Source: an uncultured Bacilli bacterium
Lineage (GTDB): Bacteria; Bacillota_I; Bacilli_A; RF39; UBA660
NCBI GenBank assembly: GCA_947588865.1
Contig: CANPYQ010000053.1
Location: 1-8,218 of the forward strand
Direction: 5' to 3'
DNA: 8,218 bases
Below are positions 1-5,875 of the stretch, in pieces. Made by a program: the position numbers and the translations under genes. Below the pieces are notes generated by a model that ran no database searches, was not told the DNA's origin, and was given only the letters and a program-made list of their open reading frames with translations. Each line of letters begins with the position of its first letter. The stretch's first letter is position 1.

Positions 1-1
1 A

Positions 2-895
2 GAATTAAAAGAAAAATTAAGAAATACGGAAATCCAAGTAAATAAGCAAGATGGTGAAATACGTTCTTTAACAACTACAACAGAAGAAATAAGAGATGAT
101 TTGAATAACAACTATTATGACAGAACTATGGTAAATGAAATTGTACAAACAGCAGAAACGGGTGTTACAAACACATTTAGTGAAGCTGGAGGAAACAACG
201 TATTTAGAAATACTGGGCTTTGGTTTAAAAACGAAAGTGAAGATAAAGAAACTAATCCTTATGAATTTTGGGTTGGACAAGTTGTTAGAGGTAGAAACGA
301 CCAATCATCAACTAAGAATTCAATGATGTTACAAAGTGGAAAATTATCGCAAGAGCAAGAAGTACCTAATGGAAACTATGCGATTAGCTTTTATTATCAT
401 AAATTAATTTCTTTAGCTACAGCAACAGTAACTATAAATGATAGAACTTACAATTTGGATTCTGAAAATGTAACACAATTTTATACAGGGCAAAAAGATA
501 GTGATACAGAAGAGTATATCATTTTTCCAGTAGAAGTAACAGCAGGACATTTAAAAATAGAATTTGAAACGGATACAAATAATTCTGTTGAAGTTTATGA
601 TTTAATGGCTAACAAAGGAACAGTTAAATTAGCTTATTCACAAAATGAAAACGAAACTACAACTGATACAGTAAATATTTCAAAAGGAATTACGATAACA
701 TCTTCTGATGTGGACGTAAAATTCAAAGCAGATGCTGACGGAATAAGAACACTCGATAACAATAATAATACCATAACTGATTTTACCGATAAAGGAATGA
801 CTACTAACGAAGCTGTAATAAAAAATGAAGCTCAAATAGTAGGAATATTAAGACAAAGAGTTGGAAATCAAGTGTGGGATAGTTTAGTAATTTAG
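2..895 (+). CDS. Phage tail/tail-spike protein, C-terminal part (5' end outside window)
   Basis: The reading frame is open from base 2 with no start of its own, so this is the 3' part of a longer gene; the TTG at 101 lies inside it and has no Shine-Dalgarno site. The visible 297 residues begin with a hydrophilic, Glu/Lys/Thr-rich stretch that could be coiled coil (about residues 1-60). A beta-rich segment follows, starting around NVFRNTGLWF, which resembles a carbohydrate-binding-type sandwich. The end (GITITSSDVDVKFKADADG, then DKGMTTNEAVI, closing with VGNQVWDSLVI) is of the kind seen at the C-terminus of siphovirus tail-associated or spike proteins of Bacillota phages. By family and position it should sit at the tail tip and take part in adsorption. 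A 16-bp gap with a Shine-Dalgarno site separates it from the next gene. The tail assignment is fairly sure; the enzyme or binding specificity cannot be read here. Confidence 0.8.
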   Translation, partial: ELKEKLRNTEIQVNKQDGEIRSLTTTTEEIRDDLNNNYYDRTMVNEIVQTAETGVTNTFSEAGGNNVFRNTGLWFKNESEDKETNPYEFWVGQVVRGRNDQSSTKNSMMLQSGKLSQEQEVPNGNYAISFYYHKLISLATATVTINDRTYNLDSENVTQFYTGQKDSDTEEYIIFPVEVTAGHLKIEFETDTNNSVEVYDLMANKGTVKLAYSQNENETTTDTVNISKGITITSSDVDVKFKADADGIRTLDNNNNTITDFTDKGMTTNEAVIKNEAQIVGILRQRVGNQVWDSLVI

Positions 896-911
896 GAAGT
901 GGTGATTAGTA

Positions 912-2381
912 ATGAATGGTACAGAATATGCAAGAGTAAGTGGTAGCTATAGTACAGCATTTATTGGAACATGGGCTTTATTAAATCAAGATATAGCAAG
1001 TAATAAATCAACTATTAGATTATATGGATATTTCTATTATGGTGGTGGAACTCAAGTAGTATCTGATTATTCTACATTTCAATTGAACGGAAATACAATT
1101 TCAAGTGGATATTATGCTTATTCACCTGGATATCATTTATTAGGTACGATAGATATAACAGTAAATCATAATAGTGATGGTTCATTCCCTAATACAGGAT
1201 TATCTATATATGCAAACTCATTCCATATGAGTGGTAGTGCTTCAGGAACTATTACTAAAAATAATATTCCATCTATTCCTAGACAAGCAGAGATAACTAA
1301 TGCTCCTAATTTTAATGATGAAAGCAATCCTACAATAACTTATTCAAATCCAGCAGGAAATTCAGTTAAATCCTTACAAGCTTGTATTTCGTTGACTGGT
1401 TCCAATGATAATATCAAATATAGAGATGTTTCAAAAACTGGAACAAGATACACTTTTAATTTAACAGATGAAGAACGAACTTTGTTAAGAAAAAATACTC
1501 AATCAAATGAAAGAACAGTAACATTTATCTTAAAAACAGTTATAGGAAGCAATACTTATTTATCAAAATTAAATAAAACATTTTCGATAATTAATGGGAA
1601 TCCTACATTTAATAATTTTGATTTTGAAGACATAAATCCTAAAACAGTAGCTCTTGCTTCTAGTAACAAGGATATAATTTTAAATTATTCAAATATAAAA
1701 GTTACTATATCTGAAATTAATAAAGCTATTGCTTTAAAAGAAGCAACTATGAATAAATATAGATTTGAAAATATAGATATTCCTTATAGCGAAAGTGGGA
1801 GTGTTTCAGGAACAGTTGAAAAGATAGATAAAGGTGTAGTTACTGTTTATGCGATTGACAGTCGTAATAACTCTACACCAGTAACTAAAAATGCGAATAA
1901 GATTATACAATACACACCTTTAGTTAAAAACTCAATAACAGCTACAAGAGATAATGGAGTTTCAGAAAATGTAACATTGAAATTTGATGGTGTAGTTGAT
2001 TTAGTTGATTTTGGTAAAGTAATAAATAGTATTAAAAATTCAAAATATAGATATAAGACAGCAGGAGCAAATGATTGGTCTGAATACAAAGATTTAACTA
2101 TATCTGTTGATGAAACAGGTAAGTTTACATTTAATGCCCAAATAAAGGGCGATAGTGAAAGTTTGGGATTTAACATCAACAATGCATATAACATAGAAGT
2201 TTTAATCGAAGATGAATTATCAAGTGTAACATTCTCTGTAAATTTGTCATCTGGTGTTCCACATGTGGCTTATGCCAAAAATGGTGTAGGAATAATGGGG
2301 GCTTATGATGATAAAGCTGGTGGTTTGTTGCAAGTTGGTGGAATGCCAATATTAGAATATGAAGTTTTAGAGGAGTGGTAA
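912..2381 (+). CDS. DUF859-like phage minor structural protein
   Basis: A 489-residue protein with an ATG start and a GGTGAT Shine-Dalgarno site at 901-906. The N-terminal 120 residues are Ser/Gly/Tyr-rich and beta-predicted (YARVSGSYSTAF, GTIDITVNHNSDGSFPNTG, SGSASGTI). This matches what I recall of the DUF859 group of streptococcal and other Bacillota siphovirus minor structural proteins. Repeated immunoglobulin-like beta segments follow (about residues 130-440). The C-terminus (HVAYAKNGVGIMGAYDDKAGGLLQVGGMPI) is the knob-like ending common in tail fibre and baseplate proteins. There is no signal peptide or membrane segment. It lies between the tail-spike gene and the fibre genes, so it is most likely a virion tail-tip or baseplate component. 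The family is recognised by pattern rather than by a search. Confidence 0.75.
   Translation: MNGTEYARVSGSYSTAFIGTWALLNQDIASNKSTIRLYGYFYYGGGTQVVSDYSTFQLNGNTISSGYYAYSPGYHLLGTIDITVNHNSDGSFPNTGLSIYANSFHMSGSASGTITKNNIPSIPRQAEITNAPNFNDESNPTITYSNPAGNSVKSLQACISLTGSNDNIKYRDVSKTGTRYTFNLTDEERTLLRKNTQSNERTVTFILKTVIGSNTYLSKLNKTFSIINGNPTFNNFDFEDINPKTVALASSNKDIILNYSNIKVTISEINKAIALKEATMNKYRFENIDIPYSESGSVSGTVEKIDKGVVTVYAIDSRNNSTPVTKNANKIIQYTPLVKNSITATRDNGVSENVTLKFDGVVDLVDFGKVINSIKNSKYRYKTAGANDWSEYKDLTISVDETGKFTFNAQIKGDSESLGFNINNAYNIEVLIEDELSSVTFSVNLSSGVPHVAYAKNGVGIMGAYDDKAGGLLQVGGMPILEYEVLEEW
2371..2375 (+). promoter_or_regulatory. Ribosome binding site in front of the poly-G ORF
   Basis: AGGAG, overlapping the last codons of the 912-2381 gene, lies 9 nt before the ATG at 2385. 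It is one of the better Shine-Dalgarno sites in the window. It argues that the short poly-G ORF, in one phase or another, is or was translated. Confidence 0.5.
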
Positions 2382-2384
2382 TTT

Positions 2385-2477
2385 ATGATTAGTAAAAAAA
2401 TGTGTAGGGGGGGGGCAGGCTTATTTAAGTCTATCTACCTCTCAAGTAATCTCCAAAGATTGGAGGTTAAATGTTAG
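2385..2477 (+). CDS. Short ORF interrupted by a 9-G tract; possible phase-variable or decayed gene
   Basis: From the ATG at 2385, with AGGAG 9 nt upstream, the present frame runs 30 codons through the G tract and ends at TAG 2475-2477. Base composition of the stretch after the tract is much richer in G+C than its neighbours and uses codons rare elsewhere here (AGG, CTC, CTA), so a protein-coding role is uncertain. With one G fewer the frame would run to 37 codons and stop at 2497-2499, inside the start of the next gene. With one G more it would stop at 2426-2428. I do not recognise any of the three products. It may be a leader peptide, the stub of a fibre-associated gene, or simply an untranslated structured RNA segment. 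Confidence 0.3.
   Translation: MISKKMCRGGAGLFKSIYLSSNLQRLEVKC
2407..2415 (+). repeat. Homopolymer run of nine G
   Basis: Nine consecutive G in a region that is otherwise about 70% A+T. It lies 20 nt inside a short ORF that has a good ribosome binding site and just before a receptor-binding-type gene. Long G runs are classic slipped-strand mispairing sites. The count seen here is only one state and may also be affected by sequencing error. Confidence 0.9.
2448..2468 (+). promoter_or_regulatory. Stable RNA hairpin that buries a Shine-Dalgarno-like GGAGGT
   Basis: AATCTCCAA, loop AGA, TTGGAGGTT forms a 9-bp stem with one G-U pair. No U-run follows, so it is not a terminator. The right arm contains GGAGGT (2462-2467). 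A smaller hairpin lies upstream (AGGCTT 2417-2422 with AAGTCT 2427-2432). Part of the G run could pair with CCTCTC (2438-2443) across that smaller hairpin. The whole sits just before the AGGTGAT and TTG start at 2492 of the fibre-tip gene and could modulate its translation. Confidence 0.55.
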
Positions 2478-2491
2478 GCTAGGTGATTGTA

Positions 2492-2908
2492 TTGAGTAAA
2501 CCAATACAATTAACTGTTCAAGGTGAAAATTATTACCCAACACCATATTTTCCTATAGGATTTGTTTATTTTAGCATAATAGACATAAATCCAAACGAGC
2601 ATTTTCTAGGTACTTGGAAACAGCTTAAAGATGATGCTTATTTTAAAATAGTAACATCAAAAGCTGGACAATGTGGTGGAACATCTAAAGACCATAAGAT
2701 ACCAATAGGAAGTTTGCCTCGCCATAGACCAGAATTAGCGTTTTGTGATTATGCGGTAAATGGTGGTGGTAGAACTCACGCTATTCCTAAAAATCTAACT
2801 GATGAACAAAATACAGTTTATGATGATTGGGGAGTAACTTATTCAGGAAATGATGAACCATACTATCCATATTATTATGGAATATATGCATGGGTAAGAG
2901 TAGCCTAA
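2492..2908 (+). CDS. Phage baseplate/tail fibre tip protein with collar-like domain
   Basis: A 138-residue protein. I choose the TTG at 2492 because AGGTGAT (2481-2487) is well placed for it; a GTG at 2483 lies within that site and has no usable Shine-Dalgarno of its own. Residues about 18-45 (PYFPIGFVYFSIIDINPNEHFLGTWKQL) are the typical opening of small collar-type fibre tip domains, usually written YPVGSIY....NP...FGGTW. Residues about 73-78 (GSLPRH) recall the LPxH step of that family. The end (DEPYYPYYYGIYAWVRVA) matches its usual MPPYxxVYxWKR-like close. The central HxH metal-binding motif typical of many relatives is not clear here (PRHRPELAFC), so it may be divergent. Expected role: receptor contact or baseplate structure. 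Its start is preceded by the structured G-rich island. Confidence 0.78.
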   Translation: MSKPIQLTVQGENYYPTPYFPIGFVYFSIIDINPNEHFLGTWKQLKDDAYFKIVTSKAGQCGGTSKDHKIPIGSLPRHRPELAFCDYAVNGGGRTHAIPKNLTDEQNTVYDDWGVTYSGNDEPYYPYYYGIYAWVRVA

Positions 2909-2919
2909 TATAGTTATGA

Positions 2920-3006
2920 ATGAGTAGAAGAATTAAATTTAATGATAATTTTATTGATAGTTCAGGAGTAATACATGAAAAAAAATTATTAAGTGAAATA
3001 TTAAAT
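2920..3006 (+). repeat. Fibre N-terminal module, copy 1 (copy 2 at 3403-3492)
   Basis: The first about 87 bases of the two fibre genes are diverged direct repeats. They include an exact 20-base match (2980-2999 with 3466-3485). The encoded module is conserved more strongly than the DNA, which suggests selection on the protein. Confidence 0.75.
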
Positions 3007-3366
3007 GAGAGTAAAAGATTTGTATTGTGGAAGAATAACAATCCAGATGTAGCTGTTTCAAATGGTGAGAAATTAACACTTTCAAGAATTGATTATGATG
3101 AAATAGAGGTAGTCTTTAAAAGAACTACCGAACAATATAGACCATACTCAACAGGACGATTACCGAAAGGTTATACCATTGCTTTGACTTGTTCAGCCAC
3201 TCAATTATATGGATATTCGTGGATAAGGACTAGGGAATTGAAACGTGTTTCGGATTATGAATTTACTCATACTAATCCAACATTACAAATGGCAAATCAA
3301 AATTCAGCAACAACAGATAACACAGCATGTATTCCTTTAATAATTTACGGTTATAAAAATCAATAA
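2920..3366 (+). CDS. Small phage tail fibre protein A (shared N-terminal module)
   Basis: A 148-residue protein starting at ATG 2920; a stop codon directly upstream in frame (2917-2919) excludes a longer form. No good Shine-Dalgarno is visible before it, which is odd in this operon. Residues 1-31 form a module also found at the start of the next gene (MS-R-RIK, DSSG, H-KKLLSEILN) and probably serve as the attachment or trimerisation part. The remainder is beta-predicted and ends CIPLIIYGYKNQ, a style of closing strand common in fibre C-terminal domains. It has a different fold pattern from the neighbour's C-terminus. Inferred role: receptor-binding fibre. No catalytic motif is seen. Confidence 0.7.
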   Translation: MSRRIKFNDNFIDSSGVIHEKKLLSEILNESKRFVLWKNNNPDVAVSNGEKLTLSRIDYDEIEVVFKRTTEQYRPYSTGRLPKGYTIALTCSATQLYGYSWIRTRELKRVSDYEFTHTNPTLQMANQNSATTDNTACIPLIIYGYKNQ

Positions 3367-3402
3367 ATAATAATCAAATAAAATTATCATTTAAGCGAAT
3401 TA

Positions 3403-3918
3403 ATGAGTAAGAGAATAAAATATAAAAATGAAATACTTTTAGACAGCTCAGGTATAGTACATAATAAAAAATTATTAAGTGAAATTTTAAATTCTATTAA
3501 TATTATGACTGCAACTTTAACAAATGATTATAGTTTATCTAACACGTCACAATGGCAAATATATAAATTAAATTTAAAAAAATATTCTTCATTTGGAGAA
3601 AAACTTACAATTTCAAATGGTGGAATAAAAATAGGACCGAATATATCATATATCAAAATAAATGCAAATGTAAATTTTAACAGCTCGGATAATATAGGTG
3701 ATGTAATGATATATAAAAATAATTCATCAATAAATTATACAAGATCTGCTCCAAAGAGCCAATCAAGATCAACAAGCACATCAAATATATTAATTGATGT
3801 AGCTGAAGGCGATATTATATATTTATATATTTATTCTGATACGGCTTCAAAAACAATTAATGTTTCTGGAAACTCTTCAAGAGCAGATACTTATTTAACA
3901 GTAGAAGCAATTGGGTAA
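3403..3918 (+). CDS. Small phage tail fibre protein B (shared N-terminal module, jelly-roll-like C-terminus)
   Basis: A 171-residue protein starting at ATG 3403; in-frame stops upstream exclude a longer form, and again there is no clear Shine-Dalgarno. Residues 1-30 repeat the N-terminal module of the preceding gene, with about 19 of 32 residues identical including KKLLSEILN. The C-terminal part (GEKLTISNGGIKIGPNIS, YIKINANVNF, ILIDVAEGDIIYLYIYSD, DTYLTVEAIG) has the strand pattern of a C1q-like beta sandwich often found at the tips of Bacillota phage fibres, and its last strand looks complete. The stop at 3916-3918 lies inside a junction with a second, out-of-frame fibre end (3909-4010). Likely role: receptor binding. 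The two genes look like paralogues that swapped C-terminal domains. Confidence 0.72.
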   Translation: MSKRIKYKNEILLDSSGIVHNKKLLSEILNSINIMTATLTNDYSLSNTSQWQIYKLNLKKYSSFGEKLTISNGGIKIGPNISYIKINANVNFNSSDNIGDVMIYKNNSSINYTRSAPKSQSRSTSTSNILIDVAEGDIIYLYIYSDTASKTINVSGNSSRADTYLTVEAIG

Positions 3919-4010
3919 TTCAACGATTTACAGATATAACTACTGGTTCAATGTATCAAAGAAGATTTAGTGATGGCACAACTTGGCATAGTTGGTATCA
4001 AAGATGGTAA
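3909..4010 (+). pseudogene. Orphan C-terminal fragment of a tail fibre gene
   Basis: In the frame one base behind fibre gene B, an open stretch reads NWVIQRFTDITTGSMYQRRF and continues to a Trp-rich end (TTWHSWYQRW) at TAA 4008-4010. This is the usual ending of many Bacillota phage fibre and baseplate proteins. There is no start codon or ribosome binding site of its own near the recognisable part, and upstream of 3909 the frame loses sense. The junction bases TTGGGTAATT serve both the last codons of gene B and the beginning of the fragment. It is best read as the leftover of a fibre gene whose front was replaced; a frameshifted extension of gene B is the alternative. Confidence 0.65.
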
Positions 4011-4046
4011 ATATCAAAATAAGGAATTAAAGGTAGGTGAAACAAG

Positions 4047-4319
4047 TTGAAGAAATTTTTAAATAATACAAAAAATTCATGGCAATGGATAACATTGTTT
4101 ATAACAATAATAGGTGGTTTTTGGACAATATTTAAATATTTTGATAATCAAAACGACGAAATGGCAAAGACAATTCAAATGGCGGAGAAATCAATTATAT
4201 GGAATGATAACATACCTGTCATTGAAAGAGCAAGTGTGTGTGATGATTATTTAGCAAGAGGATATAATTCATATACAAAAAAATTATGTGAAAATGTAAT
4301 ATTACAAGATGATAAGTAG
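4047..4319 (+). CDS. Small phage membrane protein upstream of holin
   Basis: A 90-residue protein starting at TTG 4047 with AGGTGA (4035-4040) correctly spaced. A single hydrophobic segment at residues about 14-31 (WITLFITIIGGFWTIFKY) follows a basic N-terminus. The rest is a soluble tail with a short helix (residues 34-50) and a Cys-containing motif VCDDYLARGYNSYTKKLCE (residues about 64-82). Its place directly before the holin and endolysin genes suggests a lysis accessory, holin partner or antiholin. I recall similar small proteins with a C-Y-GYNS-T-C pattern in siphovirus lysis regions but do not know a tested function. The motif is conserved-looking and its two Cys could bind metal or form a disulfide. 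Confidence 0.65.
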   Translation: MKKFLNNTKNSWQWITLFITIIGGFWTIFKYFDNQNDEMAKTIQMAEKSIIWNDNIPVIERASVCDDYLARGYNSYTKKLCENVILQDDK

Positions 4320-4342
4320 CTAGAAATGAGAGGTGAGTAAAA

Positions 4343-4546
4343 GTGAGTAACAAAATATATGACATATTAAAATACATAGCACAAATATTTTTGCCAGCAT
4401 TAACAGTATTTGTTGGTGTAGTATTAAAATGTTTTAATTATGCTAATACAGATATTGTAATAACAATAATGACAGCTTTTGATGCGTTTTTAGGCTCTGT
4501 ATTAATGATATCAAATTCAAATTATAAAAAGAAAGTTGGTGAGTAA
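4343..4546 (+). CDS. Phage holin (Hol44-like small holin)
   Basis: A 67-residue protein with a GTG start at 4343 and AGGTGA at 4331-4336. It has two hydrophobic helices at residues about 10-28 and 36-56, a short turn between them, and a basic tail ending NYKKKVGE. The pattern NKIYDILKYIAQIFLPAL, then TIMTAFDAFLGSVLMIS, is close to what I recall of the Phage_holin_5_2/Hol44 family. These holins permeabilise the cytoplasmic membrane and let the endolysin reach the wall. The stop codon is separated from the endolysin start by one base, which implies translational coupling. Family membership is from memory of pattern. Confidence 0.85.
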   Translation: MSNKIYDILKYIAQIFLPALTVFVGVVLKCFNYANTDIVITIMTAFDAFLGSVLMISNSNYKKKVGE

Positions 4547-4547
4547 A

Positions 4548-5435
4548 ATGAGTAAATCAAGTTTAGCAACAATAAATGTACCCGCATATTCAGGAAATTA
4601 TACTGTAGGTAGAAGTGGTAAAAAAATAAAAGCTATTACAATACATCATATGGCTGGTGTTCTTTCTGCAGAACAATGCGGAAGAATATTCCAAGATGCA
4701 AATAGACAAGGTTCAGCACATTATGGAATAGGAAATAATGGAGAAATAGCAAGTTATGTAGATGAAAATAATACAGCTTGGGCAAATTCAAATTGGAATT
4801 CAAACTGTGAATCAGTAACGATTGAAACATCAAATAGTTCAACAGGTGGTAACTGGTTAGTATCTGATAGAGCTTTAAATAGTTTAATTAGATTGGTAGC
4901 TGATATAGCAAAAAGAAATAATCTAGGAACTTTAGTTAAAGGTAAAAATTTAACTTGGCATTCTATGTTTGCTAACACACAATGTCCAGGACAATATCTA
5001 TTAAGTAAGATAGATTATATAATTTCAGAAGCTAATAAAATTAATCAAGGTAATCCTACATCAAAATTTAAAGTAGGAGATAAAGTTAAAATAGAAACTA
5101 TATCGCCTTATAAATATTACGTAGCAGATGATGTACAAGTTAAGTATGGTATTTATCAAGTACGTGAGAATGAAAATGCTGGTGGAGTAAATGCTTTTGA
5201 TTGGAAAGATAACGGAATACCAGAAGCTTGTATAGACTTAACAGATTCAAACGGTGTTAAACGTGCTGATAGTGATAGAGTACATGCTAAAAAAGGTGAT
5301 AAGTTTGTATTCGCTAAAATATTCACTATTGTAAGTACAGCTATAGATAATAATAGAAGATACTATTTACTTGATTTTGATGGGAATGCTAATCATAGAT
5401 TTTGGGTAGTAGAAAATTATTTACATTTAGTATAG
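4548..5435 (+). CDS. Endolysin: N-acetylmuramoyl-L-alanine amidase (Amidase_2) with C-terminal wall-binding domain
   Basis: A 295-residue protein. The start is ATG 4548, one base after the holin stop, with GGTGAG just upstream; a TTG at 4536 in the same frame is less likely. Residues about 25-165 are an Amidase_2/PGRP zinc amidase. AITIHHMAG supplies the first zinc His (H33 or H34), LTWHSMF supplies H138 and CPGQ supplies C146. Supporting motifs are SAHYGIG and ASYVDENNTAWAN. The enzyme cuts the bond between muramic acid and L-Ala in peptidoglycan. A short linker (QGNPTS) leads to a C-terminal region (about 172-295) with SH3-like strands (FKVGDKVKI, DSDRVHAKKGDKFVFA, YYLLDF), presumably cell-wall binding. 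There is no signal peptide, so release depends on the holin. The last 20 residues are echoed by a decayed copy at 5784-5846. Confidence 0.93.
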   Translation: MSKSSLATINVPAYSGNYTVGRSGKKIKAITIHHMAGVLSAEQCGRIFQDANRQGSAHYGIGNNGEIASYVDENNTAWANSNWNSNCESVTIETSNSSTGGNWLVSDRALNSLIRLVADIAKRNNLGTLVKGKNLTWHSMFANTQCPGQYLLSKIDYIISEANKINQGNPTSKFKVGDKVKIETISPYKYYVADDVQVKYGIYQVRENENAGGVNAFDWKDNGIPEACIDLTDSNGVKRADSDRVHAKKGDKFVFAKIFTIVSTAIDNNRRYYLLDFDGNANHRFWVVENYLHLV

Positions 5436-5448
5436 ACTATGTTATAAT
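5420..5448 (+). promoter_or_regulatory. Strong housekeeping-type promoter with extended -10
   Basis: TTTACA (5420-5425, five of six bases of TTGACA), 17-bp spacer, TATAAT (5443-5448), with TG one base before the -10 (5440-5441). The -35 lies inside the last codons of the endolysin gene. It points at the small gene starting at 5465. The start of transcription would fall near 5455, giving a leader of only about 10 nt that begins at the GGTGAT site. Confidence 0.7.
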
Positions 5449-5464
5449 TTGATTGGTGATTAAA

Positions 5465-5776
5465 ATGTCAATAAAATCAGAATATGTAAATTGGGTAAAA
5501 GAATTACAAAAAAACACAAAAATAACAACTCTTGATGACCTTAAAGAAATTTTAGAAATTCTAGAAGTAAAAAAAGATGAATTAGAAGATAAACTAGAAA
5601 GTATTCCAGAAAAGTTACAAGAAGGAAATACGGGTTCTATTTTACAAGAACAAATATACAATTTGGATTCTGTAATTTTCGATTTATCAGGTCTTGAATC
5701 TGAAGAAAATATAAAAGAGTCAATTGAAACCGCAAATGATATTTTAACAAGGTTTATAAAAATACAATTGTTGTAG
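5465..5776 (+). CDS. Small acidic helical protein; probable prophage moron
   Basis: A 103-residue protein starting at ATG 5465 with GGTGAT (5455-5460) ahead; a TTG at 5453 in frame lies over the predicted transcription start and is unlikely. It is almost wholly helical: YVNWVKELQK (about 7-16), a long amphipathic stretch with coiled-coil heptads around LKEILEILEVKKDELEDKL (about 25-44), then a Leu/Ile-rich C-terminal half. The segment ESIPEKLQEG...LQEQIYNLDSVI recalls small phage proteins with a PENLQ...EAID-LE pattern that I have seen in Bacillota phages without known function. Its own promoter upstream, a terminator downstream, and its place after the lysis genes make it a moron candidate expressed in the lysogen. 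It is bracketed by the endolysin 3' end and a decayed copy of it. Function unknown. Confidence 0.75.
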   Translation: MSIKSEYVNWVKELQKNTKITTLDDLKEILEILEVKKDELEDKLESIPEKLQEGNTGSILQEQIYNLDSVIFDLSGLESEENIKESIETANDILTRFIKIQLL

Positions 5777-5783
5777 AAAATAT

Positions 5784-5846
5784 TTTGTATTTATTAAAAT
5801 ATTTATTATTGTAAGTACAGAAGATTATTTATATTTAATACAATAA
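5784..5846 (+). pseudogene. Decayed copy of the endolysin 3' end
   Basis: Read in frame from 5784 the stretch gives FVFIKIFIIVST then EDYLYLIQ and a stop. The endolysin has FVFAKIFTIVST (residues 253-264) and, about 25 residues later, ENYLHLV and its stop. At DNA level 5784-5820 matches 5304-5340 at 32 of 37 bases, and 5819-5843 matches 5411-5435 at 20 of 25. The middle segment (about 5341-5410) is missing. All five differences in the first block are C to T or G to A, as expected of drift in an AT-rich genome. There is no start codon; it is a remnant. Confidence 0.75.
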
Positions 5847-5875
5847 AAAGTTAGTCTTAATTGACTAGCTTTTTT
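5845..5875 (+). terminator. Rho-independent terminator after the moron
   Basis: AAAAAGTTAGTC (5845-5856), loop TTAATT, GACTAGCTTTTT (5863-5874) forms a 12-bp stem with one G-U pair. The 3' T run continues at 5870-5875. The A run on the left means it could also act on the opposite strand. It closes the phage late/moron transcription unit. Confidence 0.8.

Noticed and set aside
68..304. Reverse-strand open frames at 68-304, 1847-2194, 2787-3041, 4636-4978, 5437-5661 and 7625-8053
   Set aside because: All lie opposite well-supported + strand genes, have biased low-complexity products and no ribosome sites; they are shadows of the real frames.
135..326. Second + strand frame inside the tail-spike gene
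   Set aside because: It lies fully within the longer frame that shows the recognisable tail protein, and has no Shine-Dalgarno site.
2424..2470. Transcription terminator at the 2448-2468 hairpin
   Set aside because: A good stem but no following U tract; the next bases are AAATGTTAGG.
2400..2490. tRNA or T4 gene-60-like translational bypass element in the G-rich island
   Set aside because: No cloverleaf, anticodon arm or T-loop can be drawn, and the frames on the two sides do not form one protein across a takeoff/landing pair.
2400..3918. Diversity-generating retroelement acting on the fibre genes
   Set aside because: No reverse transcriptase, template repeat or adenine-biased variable repeat is present in the window; the fibre repeats lie at N-termini and diverge at many base types.
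3909..3925. Programmed -1 frameshift joining fibre B to the downstream fragment
   Set aside because: There is no X-XXY-YYZ slippery heptamer at the junction and no evident stimulatory structure; gene B already has a natural-looking last strand. Not excluded fully.
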